64,000 bases of DNA. It comes from Calonectria ilicicola. Lineage: Eukaryota > Ascomycota > Sordariomycetes > Hypocreales > Nectriaceae. Below, one piece after another: positions 42,676 to 54,569 of the stretch. Both the position numbers and the translations under genes were made by a program. The stretch spans positions 3,348,001 to 3,412,000 of the forward strand of contig CP085827.1 in the NCBI GenBank assembly GCA_020809705.1, given 5' to 3'. The notes beneath the pieces were generated by a model. It saw only the letters and a program-made list of their open reading frames with translations, searched no databases and was not told where the DNA came from. Numbering within the stretch: the first letter of the stretch is position 1; every line of letters begins with the position of its first letter.

Positions 42676-43389
42676 TTACAGGAACGATTTGAATCGGTCC
42701 TCGATAGGTGCACGCTCCTTGGGCGCCGGTTCGTCGAGCTTGCCACCGAATACCAGCTGAGCATTCAAAGACCATGATGCTGGAATATCCCAAGCCTTTG
42801 CGACCTCTGCGTCGATGATGGGGTTATAATGCTGGAGGTTTCCTCCGATACCCTCAGAGGAGAGGGCAGTCCAAAGGGCAAATTGTAGCATTGCATCGCT
42901 CTGTGAAGCCCACAGGGGAAACTTGTCGGCGTAGGCGGGGGCATTCTCCTGCATTCCCTTTACAACATTTTGATCCTCGAAGAAAAGGATTGTGCCTGCA
43001 GCACGCTTGAAACCCTTCATCTTGTTGCCAGTGGGTTCCCAGTTGTCGGCGGGAACTTTGGTCTTGAGAATGTCGGTGACGATGTCCCACAGCTTTTCGT
43101 GCTGAGCGCCATGAAGGACGACAACGCGGGTAGATTGGGAGTTGAACGCTGAGGGCACTTCATTGAGCGCAGTCTTGACAATCTCGTCAACGCGAGCCGT
43201 TGAGAGATGGATTTCCTTAGAGAGAAGGTAATGCGATCGTCGAAGCTTGACGGCATCTATGATGGGTTGCGAAGCCATGGTGCGGGCGTGAAGCAAACTG
43301 GCGGGGCGTTGAGCGCAGAAGACGGATGCCACCCGATTGGAGGGAGCTGAGCGCCGTATGAGTCGGGACACAAGGGAAGAGGAGAACAT
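42676..43389 (-). CDS. nitroreductase-family protein (Frm2/Hbn1-like)
   Basis: Single exon, 237 residues from the ATG at 43389. The core begins at a second Met (43278): MASQPIIDAVKLRRSHYLLSKE, the typical Frm2-like start with an FMN-binding RRSxYxL motif. PSAFNSQSTRVVVLHG and EGIGGNLQHYNP follow, as in the fatty-acid-repression-mutant nitroreductases. The 37-residue N-terminal extension (MFSSSLVSRLIRRSAPSNR) is basic, Ser-rich and free of acidic residues, so it could be a mitochondrial presequence; use of the second Met would give a cytosolic form. Yeast relatives are FMN-linked and act in lipid signalling and oxidative stress. The frame upstream of 43389 runs only to a TTG. Confidence 0.92.
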   Translation of the reverse strand: MFSSSLVSRLIRRSAPSNRVASVFCAQRPASLLHARTMASQPIIDAVKLRRSHYLLSKEIHLSTARVDEIVKTALNEVPSAFNSQSTRVVVLHGAQHEKLWDIVTDILKTKVPADNWEPTGNKMKGFKRAAGTILFFEDQNVVKGMQENAPAYADKFPLWASQSDAMLQFALWTALSSEGIGGNLQHYNPIIDAEVAKAWDIPASWSLNAQLVFGGKLDEPAPKERAPIEDRFKSFL

Positions 43390-45987
43390 ATTGAAAAGGT
43401 TACAAACCGTCAAATAATGCAATGACGAGTCCCAGAATCCCGAGGCTTAAGAACACAAGATTGCGAGTCCAACTCATGGTGGTTTGCTATGGCAGTGGCC
43501 ACTTTTAAGTTCGCGTGTGCTTCCAAGGAGTTTGGCGCTAGAGTGCGGATTTATGCGATTAATAAGCGACGTCGTGATAAACAAGATCGGGTCTAGGCCG
43601 AACGCTAACAATTACCTCATCAGCCTGCAGTAGTGGGTGAAATACAAATCAACTTGTCATCCTCAGCAGCTGCTTTCAGCTAGATTTATAAGTTTTGGAA
43701 TACCGCGCGCTCCCACCTTTCTTCCGAAAAGGCAAGGTTGAAACAGCCTACAATATCCCTGGCGCTTAGTCACAATAGTGGGTAATCGCCTTACTTTTTG
43801 TTGTGTCTGAGGGTGTTCCTCCGGTAATTATTGGTAATTTGCACTCCTCAACTTATTTCCGTATATCCGGATCGGAAACCCAAGGCCGAAATCGAGACAT
43901 CACTCTCAATTCACCGAAGCTCTGATAGAAATGACATTCAGCGCAAGTGTATATTCAGGGTGTTTTTTTTTAAAATTAAAAAAAATAAAGAAGTCATTTA
44001 AAACCTTTCCCTCAAGGCTTTATCTGCATAAGTATGGTAGGGCGCAAAGGGGCGGGTTGCCCAGCTGCCATATTAACTACATTTGGAGTTCTCCTTGGGC
44101 GATCGTGTCAGACTCACCTCTCAAAGGAAGGGATAGTCATCTATATACAAAAAGAAAAAAGAAATAAAGAGAGAAACGAGCAAATAAATACATTTTGGAA
44201 CGGCGTAGAAAGTGAATTTGCTGCTCGGGTTACATCTGCGGGGTGGGCGAGCATGACGCGGTCCTCATTGCGGAGAACTTAGCGATGTCTCCATCAAGCC
44301 ATCATGAAACTATACTCAGGAACCAATGATGGCAAAGGTCTAGGTCTTCATGTATGTAAATACTAAGAAGATGATTGCCTACGGTTTTTTTTTATATCTC
44401 CCTTCAAGAACCAACGTGTTTCCTAACATTCCTAGTCACAAATAGTAACGTTTGAAATATTTGTCTAATTTTGAATGTGGCTTCCATTTGGAACAACGTA
44501 AAAATAATAGAACTGCCAAAGAAAAGTATCAACGCCATTGATGGACATATCACAATTTGTTCAGAGCAGTATTTTGTCATTGGCGCGGGGATTTTTGAAA
44601 AGCGGAGATTTCCCTGCAACGAGATAATTATGTAACGTACGCGTTGTGTGATCCGCTAGCACCATTGACAGCAATCAGACAACGTAGAGGGCGAAAATTG
44701 AAGAAAAAAATGCGGAGGGAATAGAGTATAAACACCCCTTCGTTGCTTTTATCTTTGCTGTTTGCGAAGCACGAAATGCTCGCCCATAGCAGTGGGGAAA
44801 CGATGCGCGTGCGGCGGTTCGCTGAAACAAGTATGGCTTGCACTGAAGCGAACTCGCGCTGACGCCAGAAACAGGAGCTGCTCGTATCATCTCCACAGGG
44901 GACAACGCATCAACAGTACGAGGCAATAACCATGCTTCCCGCAGATAGATGGCGCACACATATGCAGTAGGCAATAGACTGAACAAACGTGGCTCGTCCG
45001 CATTGAAGCTGGAGAAGGCAGGCTCCGCTATCATATTTTAAGAGCCTGATGGGTTCCCAAAATGATCGGCAATTGCAGTACAGTGAGGTTGTCGCGATGC
45101 GCTGGCGCGGCTTGGGAAGTCTGTGGTTATGCAAGCCGCGCAGGTATCTTGAATCTGCGATCTAAGCGATAAATCTCGATTGAGAATGTGGTCCCAGCTA
45201 CGCGACATCTCATAGGCCACAGGTGAAATTTTATTTGGGACAAGCACCACAAATTCTTGAACCCACAAGGTCGAATGCAAACGTCTAACCCCAACCTAAT
45301 ACATGACATGAGTAGGCAAACAATAGCAGGAAATAACCAATGCAATTGATCACTTCAGCTTTTCGATTAATCATTTATTGTAGAGATAATTCAAGCAGCC
45401 AATGGAGAGCTTGAACTGTATATCTCTACAACTTTTAACGCGAGGTATCAGAATGCAGAGCTGAGTTGAAGACACTGAGCCAACATGGGAAACAGGGCTA
45501 ATTGACAACGCATCTCCTTGGTTCTTACACGTCAAAAACTGACTCGAGCCCAAGCTGATAGGATGATGGTCATTTTCAACCCTGCGGCACGGAAGACGAG
45601 AAAATCTCATGGCCAATGAAATGGCAAGGCGGCATGACCTGTCATGAGTCGAGTCATTGTCCAGCTTCAGGGCTTTAGTGGGCGAAAGACCCACACTAAG
45701 GGTATGCGTCCGCCAACACGATAGGTTGCTAAGAAGGCCTCAATACTCAATTCAGATCGTTCATACTCGGATTGGCCAAATGATTGCCAATAGGGCCAAT
45801 CCACGTAGTCACGTGGTTTTGCTACAATATCATCGGGTTTTCAGTGCCTAACATTTAAGACTTGAATCTTCCGCCGAGAACAAGATTTGCGGTGAGACAT
45901 TCACAATTTTGCGTGTGCATTTTTGCGTGCGGGTGTTTTTTTGTTTGTTCTTTGTGTTTGTTTTGTCTTCTTCCTTGTTGATTCATT
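43390..45987. other. 2.6 kb without a recognisable gene
   Basis: Only short ORFs on both strands (the longest, 119 codons minus at 44675-45034, has no family features). Several A- and T-runs near 43960-44180 and 44380. The last 150 bp are the T-rich promoter/leader of the BTB gene. This is the largest gene-poor gap in the window. Confidence 0.5.
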
Positions 45988-47367
45988 ATGAAGTCATCAG
46001 TGTACGAGTTTGACCCTGAGGGCGATTCTGCCTTGGTCCTAGAGACGGCCCGTTTGGGCTTCCTCTGGTCAGACAATGTGTTGCGTATCGGCGCCAAGCC
46101 CAGGGCAAAAGTTGAGCCTCAAGTAAAGCCGGAATCAGCAGTGTATACCCAGGCCCTTATCAAACTGCCTATGCTCCCGAAGTCGGCCCATGTACCTGCT
46201 GACTATTACCACGAATCACCTTGTGAAGAGATTCCAGAAGTGTCAGAAGCAGATTCTAGCGAAGACTCTGACGACGAGTCTACCACTGGGCACTCTTACA
46301 ACAATGGCGACGAAGTCATTGAGAGGTTTGAGCAGAATGAGTTCATGCAATCCTCCAGACCAAGCACTGCCATTTCCTTTGCAGACTCAACTTTGGGAGA
46401 TTCAATTGATGAGCTGTTTGGAGAAAGCTCCAATGCCTCTAGCAGTCGAGTCAGATTGCGAATGCGAGTATCCTCGTCCCATCTTGCACTTGCATCTCCA
46501 GTTTTTCGAAGAATCTTGGCCACTTCATATAAAGAAGCAAGTGGCTCAAGCCTCCGTCAAATCAAGGCAAGCAGATGGGACCCTGAGGCATTCATTGTTA
46601 TCCTAGACATCATGCATGGCCATTACCGATCTGTGCCAAAGAAAATTAGTCTTGACATGTTTGCAAAAATTGCAATCATCGTCGACTATTATGAATGCCA
46701 CGAAATTGTGGAACTTTTTGTCGACATCTGGCTGAAGGCGCTGGAGAGTGAGGTTCCAAAGTCATATGGCAAAGCATGCATTCTGTGGCTGCTAGTCTCG
46801 TGGGTCTTTTCCAGGGCAGAAATTTTTGAAGTCATGGCTGGACTTGCTTCAAGACACAGCAAGAGCTTAATTGTTGCAATGGATCTTCCACTTCCAGGTA
46901 TTATTCTAGGTAAGTGACCCATGCCTTCATCTTCCACGCACTTAGCTAATACCTCTACAGACAGAATTAATGAGCAACGCCAAAATGCTCTTGCAAGAAT
47001 TTTCGACCCTCTTTATCGGCTCCTTGCGAATCTTCGCAATAACTCGGACTGCTCTTTCGAATGTTCCTCAATCCTTTTGGGTTCTTTGATGAAAGAGATG
47101 AGCAGGGGTGGTGTCCTCGAGCCCCCAATCATCAGACCGTTTTACGGCTACAGCATTTCTGCGACCAAGCGGCTGGTGTCGAGCTTCAAGTCTCCACAAT
47201 GGTCCCATCACACCAAAGGTCGTTACAGTGTGCACAAATCTGCGCATTCCTGTAGCTTGACCGAAAAGATTGAACCAATTATTGAGAAAATGCAGTCACA
47301 GCTGCAAGTCATCAAATTGGAGGACTTTTCACATCCAACTGTACAAGGTTGGGCAAGATGTAAGTAG
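45988..47367 (+). CDS. BTB/POZ-like domain protein
   Basis: Two exons, 45988-46909 and 46961-47367, with a 51 bp intron, giving 442 residues. An acidic Ser/Asp/Glu stretch (about 80-110) precedes a BTB-like core: RMRVSSSHLALASPVFRRIL is the classic BTB strand-helix with the xHxxLxxxSxxF pattern, followed by DPEAFIVILDIMHGHY and MFAKIAIIVDYYECHEIVELF. Fungal proteins of this kind are common, often in expanded families, and mostly uncharacterised; some BTB proteins adapt substrates to Cul3 ubiquitin ligases. No MATH, Kelch or ankyrin domain is seen. The C-terminus (exon 2) has Cys/His residues without a clear finger. Confidence 0.88.
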
Positions 47368-48318
47368 AATGGGTGATATATAAGAGAGCGCGGATGTAAA
47401 ATATTTAGCGTTGGGGCATTCGTTATCATTTCATGTATCTATATGGTGGTCAATGTGAGATGGAAAAGCGTGGGTTCAGTTATGATATCTTTACGCTAGA
47501 TAATTTCCAAGTTTTGTCTAAAACCGCTTTGATAGGAATCTTTTGATGTGAAGCGTAGAAATCCGTCGCAGAAACCGTCGGACAGGGTCAAATTCTATCA
47601 TCTCAGCTTAGCATGCCGAACGCAAGATGACTCGAATAAACGAATAAATTTTGGGATGACTGACGTTTTGCTGATTTACTCTACTGAATGAACAATAGAG
47701 GTCATGTTGTTGAATTTTCGGTGGAGCTGGTTGACGATTGCGAGTCATGTCATGTGATGTTTCACGATCTAGACGCGCTGGTCTGCGGAGCAAGCCTGTT
47801 GACAAAACAAAAATAAAAAAAGGGAGGATCAATGTTCAATGTGGCTGAGGTAGCTCAGTGCGCATGTGTAACGCGTTTTGCGGAAAAGCACGAGATGGAC
47901 TTTACGGAGAGCCGAGGGTGGCTGCTGTGTTGAGCTGGTGGCGATGAAACCAACCAGCCATCTTATGACTTTGGTCTTAGCACCCTTTCTATTTCTAGCC
48001 TAAATTTAGTTCAGAATGATTCAGTGTCTATGAACCACAGGCCTTTGCTAAAAGAAGAATAGTCCCTCTTGGATCAGGAGTTTGTCGATGCCTGAGTCAC
48101 AAGCGACTAGGCTGTTAACAGGTGATGCGACCAACATCATGGTGAGTCAGATCCATAATTTCCTAATCGGGCAAGCCTCTCCACTCTTCCTGATCAACCC
48201 AAGATCGCGTTCGAGATGATCGTTGTTGTTATAATGCTCGGGGAAATCGTGTTATTTTTGGTTGAACCATCAGTTCCATTACTAATTACGAATATCACGT
48301 CTGAGTGGTTATTATTTA
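47368..48318. other. intergenic, no gene seen
   Basis: About 950 bp. I looked for the missing N-terminal zinc fingers of the Rei1-like protein here on the plus strand and saw none. Confidence 0.45.
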
Positions 48319-49428
48319 ATGGTACTAAGCACAAGCCTGACAACGTCGATTGGGAATTGCACTTCAATGAGCCACACTGCAACTGCGACAGCCACAACCA
48401 CCACCAGTACCATAATGACCACCACCCTTGAGGGGCAAAGTGCCGTGCACGATTCCTCTACTCTTTATATCGCCAAGAACGAGCTGGAAGGAGCATCAAA
48501 AAGCGATTACGACGATTCCACAACATCGAAACTTGCCGATCTACCACAACGACAATTTTTTCCAGGGCAATGCCTCTTTTGTAGTCAAACAAATCTAGAC
48601 CTCGAAAGCAACCTTGCCCATATGCTCAAGGCGCATGGCTTGTTCATCCCAGAACGCGAAAGACTAGTCGTGGATATGGAGACTTTGGTTGTCTACTTCC
48701 ACCTCATCATCTTTGACTATTTCGAATGTCTACATTGTGGCTCTCGGCGTCATTCAGCTGAAGCAGCGCAGCAGCACATGATTGCCAAGGGTCACTGCAA
48801 GTTCGACTTATACAACGAAGAATCCGAGTTTCGCGATTTTTACGACTTTGATTCCGAAAATACAAGTGATGGGAAAGACGCCGACGATGTTCAGAGCAGT
48901 GCAGACGAGGATGAAGCAGAACACAAAAATACTGACGCTGTTTCCCAACTGGACAAGAATCGCATCTCCAACTTCACAAAACCTGACGCGACAACATTGC
49001 GCCTTGCCTCAGGAAAGCTCCTCTCACATCGATCGTCTGGCAAGCCCCGACAGTCTCGTCAAAGACCCTCTACCAAGAGAGATGCGGCTACACTCCAAGT
49101 GGAGTCGGGACCCGAGACGGCGCCTTCGCCATCAACAGCAATCAGTGGGTCAAGTTCACCAGCAAAAGCATTGACGAAATCCGAGAAGCGCGATTCCGCT
49201 TTTATAAATACGCAGCTATCGCGACTTCGCCTGGATGATCGCCGCAGTCTCATGCACTTACCGACGTCCCAGCAGCGGGCAATACTGCTCACCCAAGCAA
49301 AACAGCTTGACAAGGCACGACGAGCTGAACGAGCATCGCAGAATCGGGTGCAATTAGCAGGGAATAAACACTTGATGGATCATGTAATTCTTGATGTTAG
49401 CAGTTTCAATGGCCATCGGCTATGGTGA
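48319..49428 (+). CDS. short Rei1/Reh1-like C2H2 zinc-finger protein
   Basis: Single exon, up to 369 residues. The ATG at 48319 and Met at 48367 (MSHTATATATTTT) are both possible starts. CLFCSQTNLDLESNLAHMLKAHGLFIPE and CLHCGSRRHSAEAAQQHM-KGHC match the two internal C2H2 fingers of Rei1-type 60S biogenesis factors, followed by an acidic linker (ENTSDGKDADDVQSSADEDE), as in the family. The two N-terminal fingers of full Rei1 are absent, replaced by a Thr-rich stretch. The C-terminus ends with an Arg/Lys/Gln-rich helix (LTQAKQLDKARRAERASQNR). Full-length Rei1 recycles the Arx1 export factor from cytosolic pre-60S particles. This short form may be a divergent paralogue. Confidence 0.82.
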   Translation: MVLSTSLTTSIGNCTSMSHTATATATTTTSTIMTTTLEGQSAVHDSSTLYIAKNELEGASKSDYDDSTTSKLADLPQRQFFPGQCLFCSQTNLDLESNLAHMLKAHGLFIPERERLVVDMETLVVYFHLIIFDYFECLHCGSRRHSAEAAQQHMIAKGHCKFDLYNEESEFRDFYDFDSENTSDGKDADDVQSSADEDEAEHKNTDAVSQLDKNRISNFTKPDATTLRLASGKLLSHRSSGKPRQSRQRPSTKRDAATLQVESGPETAPSPSTAISGSSSPAKALTKSEKRDSAFINTQLSRLRLDDRRSLMHLPTSQQRAILLTQAKQLDKARRAERASQNRVQLAGNKHLMDHVILDVSSFNGHRLW

Positions 49429-50954
49429 AGCTCCTGGCTTTATTACGGGATTTTGCCGAGGCCCTTCGTATAGTTGGCGTAGCTTCCAGGCTACTATGGC
49501 CTCTGTTTTCTTTTATCTTACGCTGGGGCTGTCTAATGAGTGTCGCGATTAGGATACGACTAAGGAGAAAAGTGCTTGAATTGGTTATGCTTATCTAGGG
49601 AGCAGGATGGTGGACTTCGGGGCGCATTGCTAGTGTGATGGGGATTGAAATTGGCGTTTTCTCTCTAAATGACGAACCTCATTGAACTTGCAACTTCCTC
49701 TTTTGAACTCATCCTTTCAAATCGCCCCCGAGTATGTAAACCGTTTTGGGCCTTGTCTGTCCAGAAGGCCTCACAAATGCATGCTTCTCAAGCTAGAGAG
49801 AAGGACTTGTCCTTGGGTTTCCGTGCAATGTCTTGAAAATGGTTCATCGATCAGCCACCAACTTTCCACCATAGCAGAAAACACTTCTCTCTGCTCAGCT
49901 ATATCACACACCCAACGATATTTTACAGAAATATACTTCAACATTGAATTGGAAGGAGTGAATTTCAGTTCTAAAAGCAAGTGCAGCTCAAACTAGAAGG
50001 GGGCACCTATCAATACAACTAGGGTTTATAATTATTGGTAATGTTAGTAATAGGATCTGTACCATACAACTAACTCTCACATCAACCTGCACGGCACAAC
50101 TCTGAGATGTCCTCAACAAATCTGAGAGAAAACTCCATCAATCTCAACACGTATTCAAGACGCTGTCCTACTGAGCCAAGATGCATTCCATCGCCCTATC
50201 CTACACCAAAATAAAAAAAAAGAAATTACGGTGAATGATAATTCTTTTCATGGATTTTAAAAACTAGCAGAATTTAATTTATTTTCGCGAACGTTCTACC
50301 ATGCATAACGCTGCGGTGCGCGGAGTGTTAATTTGCATCGTATTTTGGTCTACTAATATTAGTACAGGTGTTTTTTGCGGGCGGAAACAAGTTCTTTATT
50401 TCATGAATGATCAAGTAATTCCCCAATGAGTGATCGCACGAGCCAAAAAGCCGTGGATTAAGCCCTATGGTCGATCATCGATATAAGCAATTTTTAAGAA
50501 ATACGGCTCGTATTTCTCGCTTTCTTTTGGGGAAACGCCGAGAGCATGGTTCATTGACAGGGGTAATACGGGGGGTTAAATACATTTTGTCGGCGATTTC
50601 CTTTACCGCAACGACCAACAGCAGTGCGACTCAGCCACATTCAGCCTGCCAAGTAAACTGGGACAAGGCTTGGCGATCACCCTCAATGTTGGTTCCAATG
50701 GGCCCGAAACCCAAAGGCTGAAGCGATCCCTGTAGCTGCCTCGCATGTGGGGGGAAGGAAGGATTTGGTCACACAGGGCATAGTGGCGACCAGGGGCAAA
50801 GCTACCTGCTGCGCCTTGTCAAGGCGTAATAATCAACCAACACCTCAAATGGTTTAAATATGACTCTTTTAGTTTGCTCTGCCCGTTATTTAATACAGTT
50901 GGGCTCCCTAATAACTTTTACCTACGTAGATCCTTTGAGCGAATCATTCCAAAA
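49429..50954. other. intergenic, no gene seen
   Basis: About 1.5 kb with short ORFs only, ending in the promoter of the LITAF-domain gene. Confidence 0.5.
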
Positions 50955-51579
50955 ATGAATACCGCAGGCCAGACCGACATAACACCCGATTCGGGGTTGC
51001 CTCCTTACACGCCAGCTGCTCCGGTAGAACTAACCGGGCCAGCGCCAGCCAAGCTTGCACCATCAAATGTCATTCATTATGAGTAAGTTCTAATGCGAAG
51101 AACGGGAAATTTCCTCACTGACAATTCTCAAGGCCTGAGGCAGCAATTCCGATGACCACGACTGCACCCCAAGTAAACACGAAAAGTCCAGAGAGTCAAA
51201 GAGTCACGCCGCTCCTACAACTGGGAGAGCAGCCACAATGGATAGATTGTGATTTTTGTCAGCGGAGGGCTCTGACGAGGGTTGAGAAGGAGGGTACCGG
51301 AATGCAAATGTAAGGCACAAGTTCCTGCGTGATCGTGAGGTTGCTAACAAAAATACCAGGATTGCTGGCGCTGTATGCTGCCTGTTTTGCGTCTGCCTTA
51401 CGTGCGTTCCTTGCTTAGCAGGCTGGTTTGAAAATACAAACTACTTCTGCTCCAACTGCAACCGCAAAGTTGCAACGCGACCACATAATGGACCCATACA
51501 AATTTATAGCCGCGAAAATCAGACGGTATCACTTCCGTCACGGTTCCCGACCGCGCCACCACCCGCACCGACGAAATAA
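50955..51579 (+). CDS. small LITAF-domain membrane-associated zinc protein
   Basis: Three exons, 50955-51082, 51133-51309, 51360-51579, with two 50 bp introns, giving 174 residues. The N-terminus is Pro/Thr-rich (PPYTPAAP-type, resembling PPxY adaptor motifs). The LITAF domain is complete: CDFC near residue 88, a hydrophobic Cys-rich insert (AGAVCCLFCVCLTCVPCLAGW) and the closing pair CSNC before NRKVATR. Such domains bind zinc and dip into the cytosolic face of endosomal membranes; animal members help sort proteins to lysosomes. Each exon is short, which is why the gene is easily missed; the joins are supported by phase and by restoring the domain. Confidence 0.87.
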
Positions 51580-51864
51580 CTCAATACATAATGTTAAGGA
51601 GACGATGTTTATGGATGTATTTTACGGCTGGCATGTCGGGTCTTGGGTTATGTTCACGTTTAGAGGGGTCAACGCTTAGAATATTGATACAATTTATAAT
51701 CTAGTGGTCATCTATGAATGGCTATCTTATTTGATTCAAGTATGATGGAAAGCAGTTTCTGATTCATGCAATCGAGAATAAAAAGTATTGTCCAAAGGGT
51801 AGAGGATTAGGGAATGGGTGACATTTGTGACGTGCAGATTATCTGTAGTTGCTTTGCACAAATG

Positions 51865-53646
51865 TCAACCCTTGTTGGTTTGAAGCAAATGTTCAGTATC
51901 GCTTTCAGTGGCAACTTGAAGTAGCCACTTCAATTCATCATCCTTTGACAAAGGACTGTTCTCTTTGTGCGCCACCTGCATTAATAAAACTTTCTCAATA
52001 CCTTTCTCGGATACACTATGCGATGCGTTTCGGCCAGTACAAGCCGCAATCAAATCCTTCACCGACCTGACATCCCATGCAGGGACCAACCTCCACCCTC
52101 GATGCATCAAAAAGTCTCCCAAGATGTAACAGAATATTCCCGTGTTGAATGCCAAAACGATAGCGATGTAAATTTCAGAACCTAATCTGGCCGCCTCGCA
52201 TCGAGCATCTGGGATATCAATGATGTGAGTATCATTGGAAATATATATCTGAGACATAGCATATGCAGAAAGAATATTATCAATCAAACTCGTGAAGAAT
52301 TTACTTGTCGAATCTAGGACAGGATCTTCAGTCGACCCAGTTGAATGGTTCATAACCGTTAAGCCTTCCAGGCTTGATAAGAGCACCTCACCAACCTCCG
52401 AAACGTACAGATGACTGGTCATTCGGGAGAGCAGATTCAGTGATCGCACGACCGCAGCGGTAAGATTGCCTGTTGGCTCCGGATCTATGACTTGTGCAGC
52501 ATCTTTGAGCGGGTCAACTATGAAAAGGCGACTCGTAACATTAACCTGAACATGCATATTTCTCGGCTCAAAACGAATATCGCACTGAGTCCCATTGAGT
52601 ACTGCATACTTTTCGGTACCTGCAGCCACTGAGACGATATTCGCATTATTGTAAGGATTGTGCAAGGCACTCCATGCCGTCATATTCTCGAATGGTGATG
52701 TCCAGGTGGTGATTGAATAGCGCTCAACGTCGCTTCCATCAAAGGAGTTCGGAAGATAGCCTTGTAAATGATAAATATTAGGATTTCCTTCACTTTGAGG
52801 TACATCTTGAATGAAATATAAGTCTGATGATGAATTCTTGGTACATTTCACTGATGCCTCGTATCCAGTTTCGATAAATGAAAATTGCTGAACACCAGTT
52901 CGATCCAAGTCAGAAAGATTCATCCCGGGCGTCATTCCAATGCCAGACCCGGCACCGAATGATCGTCCCTTAAAGCTATAACCCGAGGTATCGAACTTTG
53001 GGACTGGACGAGTTGTTGCCGCACTGGCCTCAGCTGCACGAAGCAAGAAGCCGTTGAGCTGAGGCACGGGACAATTGGAGAAAGGGCTTTCATCTTTCCA
53101 GACTGTTTGGCAATTTTGGAAATAGTTCCAGACTAAATTATCTTTAAACTGGAATTGGGAGTCCCAAACGTGTCGAGATGACGAAGTATAGTTCACCCCA
53201 AGAGTACTAATGGAGCATGACTTGTCCGTCAATGCAGGTGCTATTGCAGCAGCCCACAGGGGTGCAAGGGCGAATCTGAAGCCAAACCCGACGCACAAAA
53301 GTAGTGAAGAGACAATAGGTAGAGCAAAGTCCAGCAAGCCAGCAGTAAGAAGCGCCCAGAAGATGAAATTGTTAAAAGAAGTCCAATTCCGGGTCAGTCG
53401 TAAACGCTGCGTGAGGTTTATCGACAGAGAAAGCGAGTAAATATTTGAGGCACTCAAAGTGGCACTGAGAAACTGGACCACAAGTGAAAAAGTTGATGGA
53501 TCGTTGTGTACGTAGGTCAAGAGTGGTCCTCGAGTTCTCCAGTTGCGATAAACGAAAAGGACGACAGCGACAAAGAAGTTTAAACCAGATATGATAAGTA
53601 TATGGACCCTTGTCCATACGCTTTCGAATGAAGATAATGATGCCAT
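51865..53646 (-). CDS. fungal multi-pass membrane protein of unknown function
   Basis: Single exon, 593 residues. Hydrophobic segments lie at about 13-33, 55-75, 90-112, 113-137 and 500-525, with a large, probably extracytoplasmic, region between (about 145-495) that carries many Asn-x-Ser/Thr sites and several Cys. The last 60 residues are hydrophilic and charged. This layout (N-terminal TM cluster, glycosylated loop, one C-terminal TM) is frequent in ascomycete lineage-specific membrane proteins. I do not recognise a named family. The ATG at 53646 is preferred. A nearby ORF in another frame is a shadow. Confidence 0.8.
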   Translation of the reverse strand: MASLSSFESVWTRVHILIISGLNFFVAVVLFVYRNWRTRGPLLTYVHNDPSTFSLVVQFLSATLSASNIYSLSLSINLTQRLRLTRNWTSFNNFIFWALLTAGLLDFALPIVSSLLLCVGFGFRFALAPLWAAAIAPALTDKSCSISTLGVNYTSSSRHVWDSQFQFKDNLVWNYFQNCQTVWKDESPFSNCPVPQLNGFLLRAAEASAATTRPVPKFDTSGYSFKGRSFGAGSGIGMTPGMNLSDLDRTGVQQFSFIETGYEASVKCTKNSSSDLYFIQDVPQSEGNPNIYHLQGYLPNSFDGSDVERYSITTWTSPFENMTAWSALHNPYNNANIVSVAAGTEKYAVLNGTQCDIRFEPRNMHVQVNVTSRLFIVDPLKDAAQVIDPEPTGNLTAAVVRSLNLLSRMTSHLYVSEVGEVLLSSLEGLTVMNHSTGSTEDPVLDSTSKFFTSLIDNILSAYAMSQIYISNDTHIIDIPDARCEAARLGSEIYIAIVLAFNTGIFCYILGDFLMHRGWRLVPAWDVRSVKDLIAACTGRNASHSVSEKGIEKVLLMQVAHKENSPLSKDDELKWLLQVATESDTEHLLQTNKG

Positions 53647-54569
53647 CTCTAGATGATGCTATGAGATCCCCAGCAGCGTCGCCTCGCATCTGGTGAAGAC
53701 TTTGACACCAAGCAATGTTGATCAACATTTTGAGCGTTGAGATGAGAAGTATCATGATATTTATAAGAGATACACCGGAGATAATTCAGTCATGCATAGT
53801 CTGATTAGATAAATGTCACCAGGGAGCTGAGGATTACAATAATCATGCTAGCTGCACCTGGGCTAAATATGGAACTGATTTGCCATCTTACTAAAATCTG
53901 CTTGAAGCTCGCGGGGGCCAGGAAGTAATTATCCCTGTTGGAAAGGTATGAGAATTACCATCCTCGTTCTTTGTTTGCGTGTTTCAGATTGCGATTTTGA
54001 GGCAACATGGAATGAGGCGAAACAGTAGTGATATTTGAGCCCGTAGAGGGAAAGCGATCGTTGAGTTCATCACTAGCAGGTTTTGGTTTTTGATCACGAC
54101 TTTATTAGGTGCTCACAGAAGGACAGTCCTCGTGTCAGCAGCTAAAAATATTGTAATGGTGCCGCCATGTGCCTAACTGAGACCACTACCAAGTAGCCCC
54201 ACCACCCAGATGGACTCTAATGTGAATAATGGCCATGAGTCTCACATTCTGCTTGTGAAAATACCCAGAGTGAAGCTCAGTGCTATATAATCTTGATATT
54301 TAGTGATAAATTTTGGCGAATCACCTAGTTTTTATTTTCTTTCAAAGAGACACGGGAGCAATAGCACATGGCACACGATCTGTCCTTTGCTAGCTAGGCA
54401 GCAGCAAAGGAAATGGATCATTCCGACTGGATTTTGTAACGCTCTAGGCCCCCAATGGCGTATTTATATGCTTAGTCAACTTTATTAGTACCAATTATAA
54501 AAGTGGCCAAATCATTGTATTGCAAGTTTCCAAAGTTCCGCCACAATCATTACATCCCACGAAGCCATA
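53647..54569. other. intergenic between divergent genes
   Basis: No gene seen. It contains the promoters of the membrane protein (minus) and the macro-domain-like gene (plus). Confidence 0.5.
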
